Origin: Cornus controversa
Taxonomy: Eukaryota > Streptophyta > Magnoliopsida > Cornales > Cornaceae
DNA length: 64,000 nucleotides
Direction of reading: 5' to 3'
NCBI GenBank assembly: GCA_026545225.1
Contig: CM048845.1
Coordinates: 33,341,001 to 33,405,000 of the forward strand
Below, piece after piece: positions 11,836-23,700 of the stretch. The notes beneath the pieces are model-generated. The model made no database searches, had not been told where the DNA came from, and worked only from the letters and a program-made list of their open reading frames with translations. Position 1 is the first letter of the stretch, and each line of letters begins with the position of its first letter. The position numbers were made by a program, and so were the translations under genes.

Positions 11836-12560
11836 ATGTCAATTGAGTATGAATATCTTTTGGAGGCATATTTTGATCAATTTGGTTTTGATGTGGATTT
11901 TGGATACAAAAATGTAATGGATGTGTCCAGTCAATCAGATGCTTTAATTGGAAGTTAGAACAATTTTTGATCATCGATCATGTTCCTACTCCTACTTAAT
12001 TCTCCAAACCACAAGAGTTACGTGTATTTTGTTATAGTTTTTATCATCATGTGAGAGATTGTGAACAATGTTCTAATTTTTCGCAAGGACGAGCAATTAC
12101 AAATTTCTCCATACTAGGGAATGATCCTCATTCAAATACTTATACCCCAGAATTTGAGGATAAAGTTTTGGCTACACTTGGCAATCTTGAGAAACAAAGT
12201 AAATTGTTAAATTCATATTCACAATCCATAGCTAAGATAGAAGTTCAAATCGAGCTTATAGAAAATTATTTGAATTGTGCATATCAAGAGGACCTTCCAA
12301 GTCAAACCAGAACCAATATTAAACTCACACAACCGATTGAGCTTGACCTTGCACCATTTGTAGAGCCCTTACTCAAATCAAACACTGAAAATTTAAATGA
12401 AGAACTTAAGTGTGATCACTTAAGTCCTAATGGGAGTCCACCTTTTATTATTATTTTTGAACTAAGTCATGATCAAGTAGGCATGAATGAGAAACTTAAT
12501 CAAAAGCAATTTAGAGGGTCATGTTTTCATCAATCAGTTAAGTTTTATTCAATTGATTGA
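11836..12560 (+). pseudogene. Gag-region remnant of element B
   Basis: An ATG at 11836 opens a short frame (MSIEYEYLLEAYFDQF...) that ends at about 11956. A 169-codon open stretch follows at 12051-12560, beginning RDCEQCSNFSQGRA, which looks like half of a zinc knuckle, and rich in Glu, Asn and Leu (EKQSKLLNSYSQSIAKIEVQ). Its position just after the primer site suggests a degenerate gag, but I cannot identify a family domain. From 12561 to about 13060 nothing codes, and a cluster of CGATGCATCG-like motifs lies at 12890-13050. Confidence 0.45.
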
Positions 12561-13522
12561 TTTTTATTAGAGCCTCCAGTGCACATGGATAAATTGTGCC
12601 TAAAAATTGTTTGGATTCCTGCACAACACAATGAGGGAAAAATCGGGGGGACACTCTTAGATCTTCTTAAGAGATGTGGTGTAGGGTGAACCTTCCATAA
12701 ACGTTTTGATGTAGATGGTAAACTTGGCATTTTCACGGTCCTATCATGTTCTGCGTGACCCTTCGAATCCAAAAGGAATGTATCTAAATATTTTTGAATG
12801 TATCCAAGTGTTTGAGGTGTGATTTTGAGGATTGAAAGCCCAATTTTTCCATACTTGGAACCGTTTTCAACTTCATAGTCATAAGGCACTTTGATGCATC
12901 AAAATGGCTATTTCGATGCATCGATCCTTAGTTGCATCGAAATCAGCTTCAATGCATTGATATTTAAAATGTCCCATTTTTATGTCAATTCCTATAGCTT
13001 TCACACCTTGCGTCGATAGATGTTTGATGCATCGACAACTTCGATGCATCGCACCGGAGCACACTTAAATTTTGAACCTCCATTATCTCCCTCTCATTTC
13101 TCCCTATCTCTCTCGCGACTCTATCTCTCCCTCTCTCGTCCGAATCCCCCAAGAACACCCCCATCATTATCCATCACCAAGACCATCATCCTTCATCTCC
13201 ATTTTTGAGCTCACGAAAGAGATTGGATGCGTGGACGGCTTTGTTAGAGTTCGTTTCAACTTTTGCAAGGTAATGGCTGTTGTTTGCCCCTTTTGAGTTG
13301 ATCTGTTGAGAGTGGTGGAATTGGAGTGTGGGTTTTACATTAACTTCAGATTTTTATATGTAGTTGGGGGATTATTGTGTACATTTGATTATATTAGAGA
13401 TTGGGAATATCTTAAGGACTTTTGAGTTTTTGTTGAGACTTGTTCACCCTTGCTAGGGACCGTCGGAATCGAGACTTCCTAACCATTTGTACCATTTCCC
13501 TTGCCACATTTTTTTATAGAAA

Positions 13523-14143
13523 ATGGTCCGTAACAAGGCCCCTACGGGAGTGATTCGCGACGTCCCAAGTCGACAATGGAGGAATAGAGAGATCATTCCA
13601 GAAAGTTTAATAGTGGCATCGGATTTTGAGGACGACTGATATACCAGCTGGACCTTAGAGGCATTACAGAGTCGTGGCCTCATGACTTTGTTATCATCGG
13701 CGATTGAGGTGGCTTACCCGAGGCTTGTGCAAGCCTTTTATATGATCCTCAAGTATGATTGTGCAGAGCCCGACAATTTGAGGACTACTGTGGATGGCAC
13801 AACTCTCACCATCACTGTCACCACCATTTCTGAGATCACTGGGCTGCCACACGTGCAACCCGAGTATATTGAGCCATGGAAGGACCATTTTGTGTTCCAC
13901 GAGTTTCCACAGGACCTTACTCTCTCTCAGATGATGAGAGAATTATGTGCGGAGCGTTTTACTAACTACAAGAACAACGCCACCAGTAAGTCTTTGTATA
14001 GTTTTTACGTGTTTTTATGTTTTTCAAGAAGTCGTGACTTCAATGCATCTATCTTTCCTTCTTTTGCAGATCTTCAACTCTTCAGCTTCCTGACTCCGGT
14101 ATTCACACACCATTTAATATTCCTTGATATGGACTTTCTATGA
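13523..14143 (+). pseudogene. Putative plant transposon protein (Athila-associated ORF), broken by TGA
   Basis: An ATG at 13523 opens a frame (MVRNKAPTGVIRDVPSRQWR...) that meets an in-frame TGA at 13637-13639 and continues in the same frame to 14143. The second part (AIEVAYPRLVQAFYMILKYD, then TLTITVTTISEITGLP) resembles the 'putative plant transposon protein' domain common in Athila-like elements, with the usual order of a YP.LV..FY motif and a later ITGLP-like motif. A possible intron (GTAAGT near 13988 to TTTGCAG near 14068) would remove a low-complexity stretch. Its biochemical function is unknown. Confidence 0.6.
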
Positions 14144-14157
14144 AGCATGATCATCAG

Positions 14158-14414
14158 TTCGATGCATCGCCCAATCGTGCAAAAGATATTTTTTTTAAGA
14201 TATTTTCTTCACTCGCCACTTGTCCAATTTTGCTTGGATGAAGATTTGAACGGAATTTCTGTGATATTTTGAACCTAAAGTTAGATATATAGATAGGAAA
14301 TATGTAATAATTGGATATATCACAATTCTTGTAATAGAGAGCATATATAGAATTCTAGAGAGATAGTGAAATTCTAGAGAGGGAAAGCTTCAAAGAGGGC
14401 ATTGTAAGGCCTTA
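14158..14414 (+). repeat. 3' LTR fragment of element B
   Basis: It is collinear with 10470-10725 of the 5' LTR with scattered differences (for example CGATGCATCGCCCAATC, then AGATATTTTTTT, and AATTCTAGAGAGATAGTG). It begins at the CGATGCATCG motif and ends at GTAAGGCCTT. The LTR start and end are both missing. Confidence 0.8.
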
Positions 14415-14792
14415 TTTGAGGTTAGTTTTGTCACACCTCATATTAATCAAGGGTAAAAATGTAACTTCATCCATTTGAAGGGTAATTTTGGCATTGCAAA
14501 AAATTATTCTGACAGAGTTAACGGTCAACCAACGGACTGGGGCCTACTTGTTACTTTGTTGAAACCTCGGGAAAGGTTGGAGTGATTTTGTCTCATAGTT
14601 TAATCTGAGGGTGAAAGTTGTCTGAGGGTAATTTACCCTAATAAAAATCATGTTTTGAGTTATGGACAATTATATAATCTGTTTGTATGCACCTAGAATA
14701 GAATTAAATGAACAAATTGAGTGGCAATAAATGGAGAAGTATCGAATATTTAAAGAAACCTGAGCGAGAGAGAATATTTATAGGAGAGGAAA
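14415..14792. other. Stretch upstream of the host gene, no feature recognised
   Basis: This is A+T-rich unique-looking DNA between element B and the first exon candidate. TATTTATAG at 14776-14784 is too close to the ATG to be its TATA box. No open frame of note was seen. Confidence 0.4.
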
Positions 14793-17700
14793 ATGGCTAA
14801 GGTAGTTTGGATTTGTCTATTTCACTTATATTCTGATTTATCCATGTTGATATTGCTTTTTGTTGGTTTTCTACCAATTATTCTCTTAATTTTTGTGCTA
14901 AATCTGTAATAACTTGGCCGCAGGTTGCTGCTGGAGAACTTGAACTGAACCATGAGTGTAATCGAATGCAGTGGTCTCCTGAGGACTTTGAATCTAAATT
15001 ACAGGTGAGATCCTGTATATTTATTTTCATTCTCATTGGTTTAGCAGCAGGATTTTGTTAAAACTACAAGTGGCGGATTCCAAAATTATCAAGTGGCAGC
15101 TAACTGGCAAAATCTTCATGTTACTTCTATAGCAATAAAAGTGGATCCATCCCACTATTACCATTTGCAACTGTTGTTGTCCTAGAACGAACCAACTCAA
15201 GCTGGGGCATTGTTTCTTATTTTGCTTTTTTTTTTTGGAATTCAACTCCAAATGCAGTTTATTTACTTAGAAGTTTTATTTAGAGGCCCTTAGTGCAATC
15301 TACTGAAGATACAGGTGGACCATGACAAATAAGTTAATCCTATCTATAAAAAAATTAATAAGCTAATCCATGATTTGTTCCTTGGCTAACATGTAAACTG
15401 AAATTCTTTCTTGGTGAATTGTTAACCTAATTTTTTTTTATGTTTTACACATCAGGAATATTTTGATTGGATCCTGATGGATTTTCATAATGCTTTCTAA
15501 TTTGTCATGGAGTTGCTTTTTTAGTGATCTTTTTTTGCTTAAGTTTATAAGACAAAATCTTTAGCCAAAATCTTTCCTTTTTCTTTGTGGGACAGCAAAA
15601 TTGGATTGAAACCATTTCCCTCCATCCCCACCCTGCCGACAAAGGGAAAAAAGAAAAAGGATCCTGAATAGTTTATTACAGGAGTAGAAGTTTACTGAAA
15701 ACGCGAATCCTGTCTGACCACATGATAATGGCTTCCAACTTTCTTTCTGTCACTTAATGAGTGTCAGCTTGGAATTGAGTATATCAATTTGGTGTATTTT
15801 GTGTTAATACATCTTATTTACTTCAATGATGTTCTTCTTCCAAGTTACAGTAGTATCTTACGCATTAAGTCAAGTTGGGATGAAATATGAGTGTGTTTAA
15901 TCTTGTGTTGCAGAATACTTCTTAGTAAGGCGTTGTTTGATGCTAATCATATCAGATTCAATTGGAAATTATTTGGTTGAGAATATTTATTCAACAAATT
16001 GGCTCAAGTGTGCAAATGGTGCTTGATGGTGTATCTATGCCAGGGTTGAACTTGATTTCAAAAACTCATGTATCCACACTAAATATTTGGACACAAGACA
16101 CATGTATAATAGATAATGCAATTTAGTTTAGAGGGATGCAGTTGTACCCTCCGGTATCCCTGTTAAACCTAAGCTGTATAGTTTTGAAATCATCTCATTT
16201 TTTAGGTTCTTAATTCAGTTAAAATCACTTATTTTGTAAAAATTCCTAGTTCTTATTTCATAATATTTGTGCCGAACTCTGTGTTGATGCTATTGCTGCA
16301 TCTTCACTTTTAGTTTTTCCTTGCAGGAAGCTGTGAAGCAGAAGTACCAGAGAGCTCTCAAAGCAGCAGCTGATTTTGGTTATCAGAAAGAGAGTCCTGA
16401 GTAAGTGCTTATATGAGCCACACCTTTGTCACTGTCTATGTGCATCTGGTGCGGATTACAGTTCCATCAGTAAAAATTGCCTTGTTCCCAAATGTTATTA
16501 CATATTAAAATTTTACAAAATTCAATTAGCCTCCCAAAAAATTGTGCCACTAAATTCCATATCCATCCCTTTTGGCGGTCTTTTCTAACTCAAACAAGTA
16601 TATTGTATGAGTATCCGCCGGTGAATATCATGGTTGTTACCATTGGATTTACTTCCGATTTCAGTTTTAATTTCATTTATCACCACAACAATCTGACTTT
16701 TCATTCTATTTAAAACTGACTTTTCAACACAAAAAAATATTATTTGATTTCTAAAGATGAAAAAAATTATTGTAGCCTTAGCCTTTCCAAGAAAAAAAGG
16801 GCTGGTAACATGAATTATTTTCTTCCATTCTTTTCTATTACAAGTTATCTCCCCTTTATATCTAATTTCTTAAGGTATTTTCTTATACTTTATCCCAATA
16901 TAGTTTGTCTCTTTTTTTCTTTTTTCCTCTTATTTTACTAGTATTTCTTTTCTTATTAATGCATCTTATTTTACTAGTATATCGTTTCTTATTAATGCAT
17001 CCACTAGTCTATATATCTATAACACAAAAGCCTACTTTCTCATATTTTGTCATTAATAGGTGGTAGTACTAATTTTTCTCTAAGATGTTGATTGGTAATA
17101 CTATCTATTCTAGTTATTCTTTTCATTCATGTCATCATTTTCTTTTAGCTGTATAGACGTGCTGTTCTTCTTTCTTTCTTAATGTTCCTACTTTCTGCTC
17201 CGTTTAAAATAATTGACTTAATCGTTGCCTTATAGAATTTCCCCTTTAACCTATTTGATATTCTTTCTTCACTAGCTTGTCAGTGTTTTGCCTACCTGTT
17301 TCAATCCTACTTGTTATATTGTCATATATCTTCTTGCCTTTTCTATTTATATGATCCTAGATATCGAAACTTGAAATGCTATTATTATTTTATCAGTCTT
17401 TGTATCTGTCAGAGATATAAGCTAAATTGAGAGAACTATTAGAGAGAGAGAGAGTGAGGGAGAGAGAGAGAAATATAATCTGTATTTCATATCCCAAAGG
17501 GTGATTACAATCCCAATATATAGTATTATCAAGAAGTAAAATAAGGAAGGCAATAATATATGGAAACATAAATTATGCCCTTAATTAAGGGATAATTGAT
17601 CAAGCCCCTAATTAAGGAAGAGTTGACGATTAGTTGTCACAACACTCCCCCTCAAGCTGGAGAGTAGATGTCAATAACTCCCAACTTGCGGCAGATAGAA

Positions 17701-20700
17701 TCAATGGCATGCTTTGGAAGGGTCTTAGTAAAGAGAGATGCTAATTGATTACCAGACGATACGAATGAAGTTGCAATTTCTTTGGAAGTCACCTTAGAAT
17801 GAATAAAATGACAATCAACCTCGATATGTTTGGTTCGCTCATGAAAAACTGGGTTATTGGCAATGTGAATAGCTGCCTGGTTATCACAATAGAGAAGAGA
17901 TGGGTCTTGAACTGAAAACTCAAATTCTTGTAACAAAGTTCTCTACCAAGTTAGCTCACATAAAGCATAAGCCATTGCACGGTACTCAGCTTTAGCACTA
18001 GATCGCGCCACAACCGACTGCTTCTTACTTTTTCAAGTTACTAGATTGTCTCCTATAAAAGTACAGTAACCAGTCGTTGAACGTCTGTCTAAAGGAGAAC
18101 TTGCCCAATTAGAATCAATGTAACCTTTAATGCGCCTATGTCCAGATGACTGATAGAAAAGACCACGACCTGGAGCTCCTTTGAGATACTTTAAAATTCG
18201 TATAACCGCCTCCATGTGAGGGACTCGTGGGCTGGCTATAAATTGACTCACAACACCGACTGCATAGGCAATATCTAGACGAGTAATAATTAGGTAAATC
18301 AATTTGCCTACAAGTCGTCTGTACATCTCTGGATTATCAACCAAGTCACCAACATTAGACAATAGCTTCAGATTAGTCTCCATGGATGTTGTTATAGGTT
18401 TAGAGCCAAGATAACATGTATCCCTTAAGATATCAAAAGTATATTTTCTCTGAGATAAACAAATATCTTTACTTTATCTTGCAACCTCAGTACCAAGAAA
18501 ATAACGAAGCTTGCCCAAATCTTTAGTGAGAAAATTCGAACCTAAATGACAAATCAAGGTCTGAATCCCCTCATCACTCCCAGTAATGATGATATCATCC
18601 ACATAGACAACCAAAATCACAATACCACTTTGTTTTTTTTAAAAGAAAATTGAATGATCAACTTGACTTTTCGTCATGCCATGAGCAACCACTACCTTGC
18701 TAAATTGATCAAACCATGCACGAGATGATTGTTTGAGTCCATAAATAAACTTCTTGAGGTGACAAGCGCACTCCCCCTTGGACTCAAACCCATAAGGTTA
18801 AGCCATATACACTGTCTCGGTAAGATCACCATGAAGAAAAACATTTTTGACATTGAGCTTGTAGAGACCGTGACCAATTTTGGCCGGTTTTCATCTTTTT
18901 CATCATTTATTTCTTTAAATGCATTTTTAAATGATTTTTATATGTTTTGAATGCGGGAAACATGTTTGGAGAGTTGTATTAGGGTTCTAATAAGTTTTGA
19001 AAACTTTTGAAAAAGTTTGACTTTTTGGTCAACGGGAGCCCTCGGGATGAGGTTTAATGAGTTCGGGAATTCTGGAAAAAATTATTCTTGGATATGGACC
19101 AAATGAAATGTTTAGAGTGTTAAGGAAATGATTTCAAGACCGTTGGAATTTTCGAAATCGAAAATGAAGTTAAGGGGCTCGGGGGCAAATCGGTCATTTT
19201 GCACCCCTAGGAGAGAGATAAATATCCTAAGGTTTGTGATATTTCATATTTACAGATCTCCTTCTCTCTCTAACTCTCTCACTTCATCTCTCTCCCTTCT
19301 CTCTAGATTTTGGACTAGTTAGGGTGTGATTTGGAAGTTCCCGAAGAAGGGAAGTGCGTAGGGGACACCAAAGGCTTTGGTTTGAACTGAACAAAGTCTC
19401 CAATTCGTAAAGTTGAAAGGTCTGGAATTTTTGAAAGTTAGCTTCCAAGCTTGAGATTCGAGGTGAGCATGTGAAGTCTTTCCTTACTTTAATTCTATAG
19501 GTCCTTTTTATTGTGACATGAAAGATAGGTTGAGATTTTTTGAGTTTAGGATTTTGTGTATATATTTATATATATGACAATGTGAATTATGCATATGTAT
19601 ATGTCTAACATGTTAGTTAGGGCTTATATATGTTGCATAGGTGATATTGAGACTATGTATGCAAATTGTTGAAATTGTGTTCAATTGGTGAGAATATGTA
19701 AATCTGAGTTTTTATATAGAATGATGCATGAAAGATATAATTTTTTTGAAAAAAAAAGCGTAAGCATGGTGATTTTCATGAGATGAGTGGAATGACATTG
19801 TGACAAGCTTGATTTGAGGAAGAAAATGTATTGATTTGATAAAATGCATTTCATTGTGTGGGATATGTGCATTTATGTGATAACACGCACTATGTGACGA
19901 GTTTTGGGGTAGGAGTGTAAGAATTAAGATAAGGGAATGGATCCCTAGGGTAAAGGACCCAAAACTTGGCCAAGCGGGTGTCGCTTCCATTAGGTTAGTA
20001 GCCTGAAAAGCTTAAGCGGTGTTTGGGTTCCGAAGAGACCCTTACTATTGGTTTGATAAGAGCGCCCCTTTTGAATTGATTTCTGAATTTATGTGGCGTG
20101 AGCTGTACACATGAATTGTGACTTGTTCAAATTGTTATATGTATGTATCCATTGAATGTGAAGCATCACGCATGGTTTATAAAACTTGACTGTGTATGGG
20201 TAAAAAGTACGGATAATTGTTATGTAGATTGTATTGATTTCATATGCATTCATGCATGGATCCTGAGTTAGAGTAGAGATGGGTGGATCATTCCTACTGA
20301 GCCACCGTGGTGCTCACCCCCTATTTTAAAACTCTTTTCAGATAAGACACCAATAGAAGATGAGGCATGATTAGTTGATAGACTTTGAAGTCTTGTGATT
20401 TTTGAGATGTAGATAGATGTCCATATTGGCTTGTGGCATGTGGACTAGATTGGAAGTATTGTAATTACATTTGATTTATGTTGATGCACATTAGTTTCAA
20501 ATGTATTGACCTTATATGGATCATGTATGACCTTTCAGACTTAAATGGATGGATGTTGGATTTTAAGTCCATGGTGTACCAATACTTAGACATGATGCTT
20601 GGAGATGTGAGTTCATATTTAGCTTGTGATTAGGATGATTTTTAAGCATTCCTTGATGCGTTTTTATCTATGAAGAATGCATGAGAATATTGGGTTAAAA

Positions 20701-23700
20701 ATTAGTTAAGTGTGTGGACATCGTGTCACTTGATAAGTGGCTGAAGGAAATATCCAAGAGAGACTTCGATGCATCGAAGTCCATTTTTCGATGCACCTCA
20801 CGATCGATGCATCGAAACCTTAGGATCGATGCATCGAAAAACCTGCAGGGTCTTGGAAAACCAAAGTCTTGAGAGTGGTTTTTGGACGATATTTCATCGA
20901 TACATGATCGATGCATCGTAGCTTCGATCCATCGAGATGAGCCCTTCGATCCATCGAAATGAACATTTTGATCCATCAAAATGCATGTCAGGCAAAAATG
21001 TTGAAATGTCTTAGGATGGATACGGGGCGCTATGTCTTGACCCCAAGGGGACTTGTTGAGTCTGCAACGCACGGTCGTAATAATGTGCACACGATTTAAG
21101 CTTCCGCACTGAGATTGATGAGTAGATAGGTGATTGGTGGTTTGGATGATAATGTGGTAACACCGTCACCCTTGGTTTCCGGAGAACGGAAGTCAGGGTG
21201 TGACAACATGGTATTAGAGCGTGATATCAAAGAGTGATTGTGATTAGAGCATGAATAATGAGCCCAAGTCACCCTTAGTTTCCAGAGAACGGAAGTCGGG
21301 GTGTGATAGTGCTGATGGAGAGGCCAGTCAAGATTGGCAACAAGAGGGATAACTATGCGAACAGAGTTTAGTTTAGCCACAGGAGAGAATGTCTCAGTAT
21401 AGTCAATGCCATAGGTCTGAGTGAAACCTTTAGTAACAAGGCGAGCCTTTAAACGATCAACAGTGCCATCAGGATTTTGTTTCACTGTGAAAACCCAACA
21501 ACAACCAACAACATGAGCACCTGCAGACTTTGAAAAAAGATCCCAAGTATGATTTAGTTATAAGGCATGCATTTCCTCTTCCATAGCTTTCCACCAGCCA
21601 AGATGGGAAAGGACCTCCTTGTATGACTTAGGATCAGTAACAGATGACAAGGATAAAGAGAAGCTCGAAAAGAAAATGACAAATGATTATAAGAATTAAA
21701 ATGAGATATAGGATGATCAGTACAAACCCTTCTACCTTTGCGAAATGAAATGGGAAGATCAAGATCGGACTCAGAAGAATGAACAATTGGATCTATAGGT
21801 GCTGAGGAAGATGATGGAAGATGCAAGGAAGGCTCTTCCTGTTTAACCGCTGGGGTAGGTGGTAGAAGAGGTTCGTCTAGGGCAGTGGGAGGAGTAGAAG
21901 TAGTATCCCTTCGAGGTTGTCTAGTATAAACCCTAGGAGTGGGAGGAGTATCAAGAACCGGAGATGGTAGAACAGTTTCTTGAAAATTAGGTTCCTTCAC
22001 TTGACTACCCTCCTTAGAATAATATGGAATATGTTCGAAGAATGTTACATCAGCACAAACAAAATGTTTTCTCAAAGAAGGGCTGTAACACCTATATCCT
22101 TTTTTAGTGCAAGAATAGCCTAAAAATATGCATTTGTGAGCTCGAGGGTCAAGTTTGTCCGAAAACATGATTTTTCTTTAAGGACCCGAGATGACATTCT
22201 ATTCAATAGATATGCCGCAGTAAGAACTGCATCTCCCCAAAAATATTTAGGTACAATCATTTGAATCACTAGAGCACGGGCAATAGCAAGTATTGGTCCA
22301 TTCTTTCTTTCAACAATTCTGTTTTGTTGAGGAGTACGAACACAGGAAGTCTGATGGGTGATACCCCTCGACTCAAGAAATTGCTGAAAGGTACCTTCTT
22401 TATATCAAGAGCATTGTCAATCCTAAGAATATGTAACTTGACATCAAATTAATTAGTGATTTCAGCATAAAAAGATCTAAAAGCATGAAACACTTGAGAT
22501 CTATCTTTAAGCACATATAACCAAGTTAAACGAGAATGGTCATCAATAAACGAAACAAAATAACGCCCAATAGACAGACCAGTAGTTCGTGCTGGACCCC
22601 AAACATCGGAGTGAACTAGTTCAAAAGGGTGCAAATAAAGCCCATCAGACCTAAGCTTAAAAGAAGTCCTATGATGCTTACTAAGCTCACAAGTTTCACA
22701 ATGAAAACTAGAAAAAGAAGGTAAAGAGGGAACTAAATGCCGAAGATTGTCTAACGAAGGATGCCCAAAATGGCAATGCCACTGATACGGAGAAGTCGTG
22801 GTATGGAGTGCAAATGGAATAAGTGAGCGAGATGGTTGAAAATAATAGAGACCATCCCTTGCGAAGCCCCCACCAATAATCCTCTTTGTTTTTAGATCCT
22901 GAAAGACACAGTGGTTAGGATAAAACGTTACCAAACAGTTTAAGGCAAAGGTAAGTTTAGGAACAGATAATAAATTAAAGGGAAACTGAGGTAGGTACAA
23001 AAATGAGGAGAATGTTAGACTAGGTGTGCTAACAGTACCAATTCCCTGGACTGGAGATTTGGTACTGTTAACTATTGTGACAAAAGAGGGAGAGGAAGTA
23101 TGGAAAAAATCAAAAAGAAGGAAAAAATTGTGTCATATGATCGGAGGCCCCTGAATTAATAATCCAAGATGTATTGGATGAGGAAAGAAGACAAGTATTA
23201 CCTAAATCGAACAAAGTGGTTGTGAAAGTGGATGGAAGATTGATGTGCTTGATAATTGAATCATACTCTACCTTGGGAATAAAAATTTGTTCCTCAGCTG
23301 TGGAGTTAGAGTTCTCCCCCTTAACCATAGCCTGATTTGTCCATGCGGGCTTGCTGTGGAGTTCCCAACAGTAATCAATATAATGGTTGGTGCGGCCACT
23401 ATATGTACGCTTCTTGGTACTGCGACCACCATGATCCATGATATCCAAGACGAAGAGATTCGAGATGAGTCTAGATCCTATAACCGAAAGGAATGGTGTA
23501 GGTATTGTCACCCATGATAGCTAAGATGAGATAATCCAAGTATAAGTTTCAAGCAAGAGAACTAAAGAATTTGAATATGAGATCAAGAACAAAGATACTG
23601 TTTTTTTTTTTTTTTTAAAACCTAGGATTTTAGGTCATCTCTATCCAAATCACAGAGAGAAAAAGTAGAAAAGCCAACGATACAAAAAAAAAAATAAATA

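Larger units (their letters stand above)
10137..14415 (+). mobile_element. Element B: short non-autonomous Athila-like Ty3 element
   Basis: It consists of a 5' LTR (10137-11539), a tRNA-Asp type primer site (11548-11565), about 2.6 kb of internal DNA with a gag-like remnant and a broken ORF of the 'putative plant transposon protein' kind, and a 257-bp fragment of the 3' LTR (14158-14414). No protease, RT or integrase is visible, so it could not move on its own. The 3' LTR fragment starts at a CGATGCATCG motif, suggesting a deletion with one break at that motif. Confidence 0.75.

Noticed and set aside
21209..21220. Primer-binding site as evidence of a retroelement interior after 21205
   Set aside because: A second LTR tail ending beside the target duplication at 21308 shows that this site is inside the LTR, as in element C. 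No interior follows.
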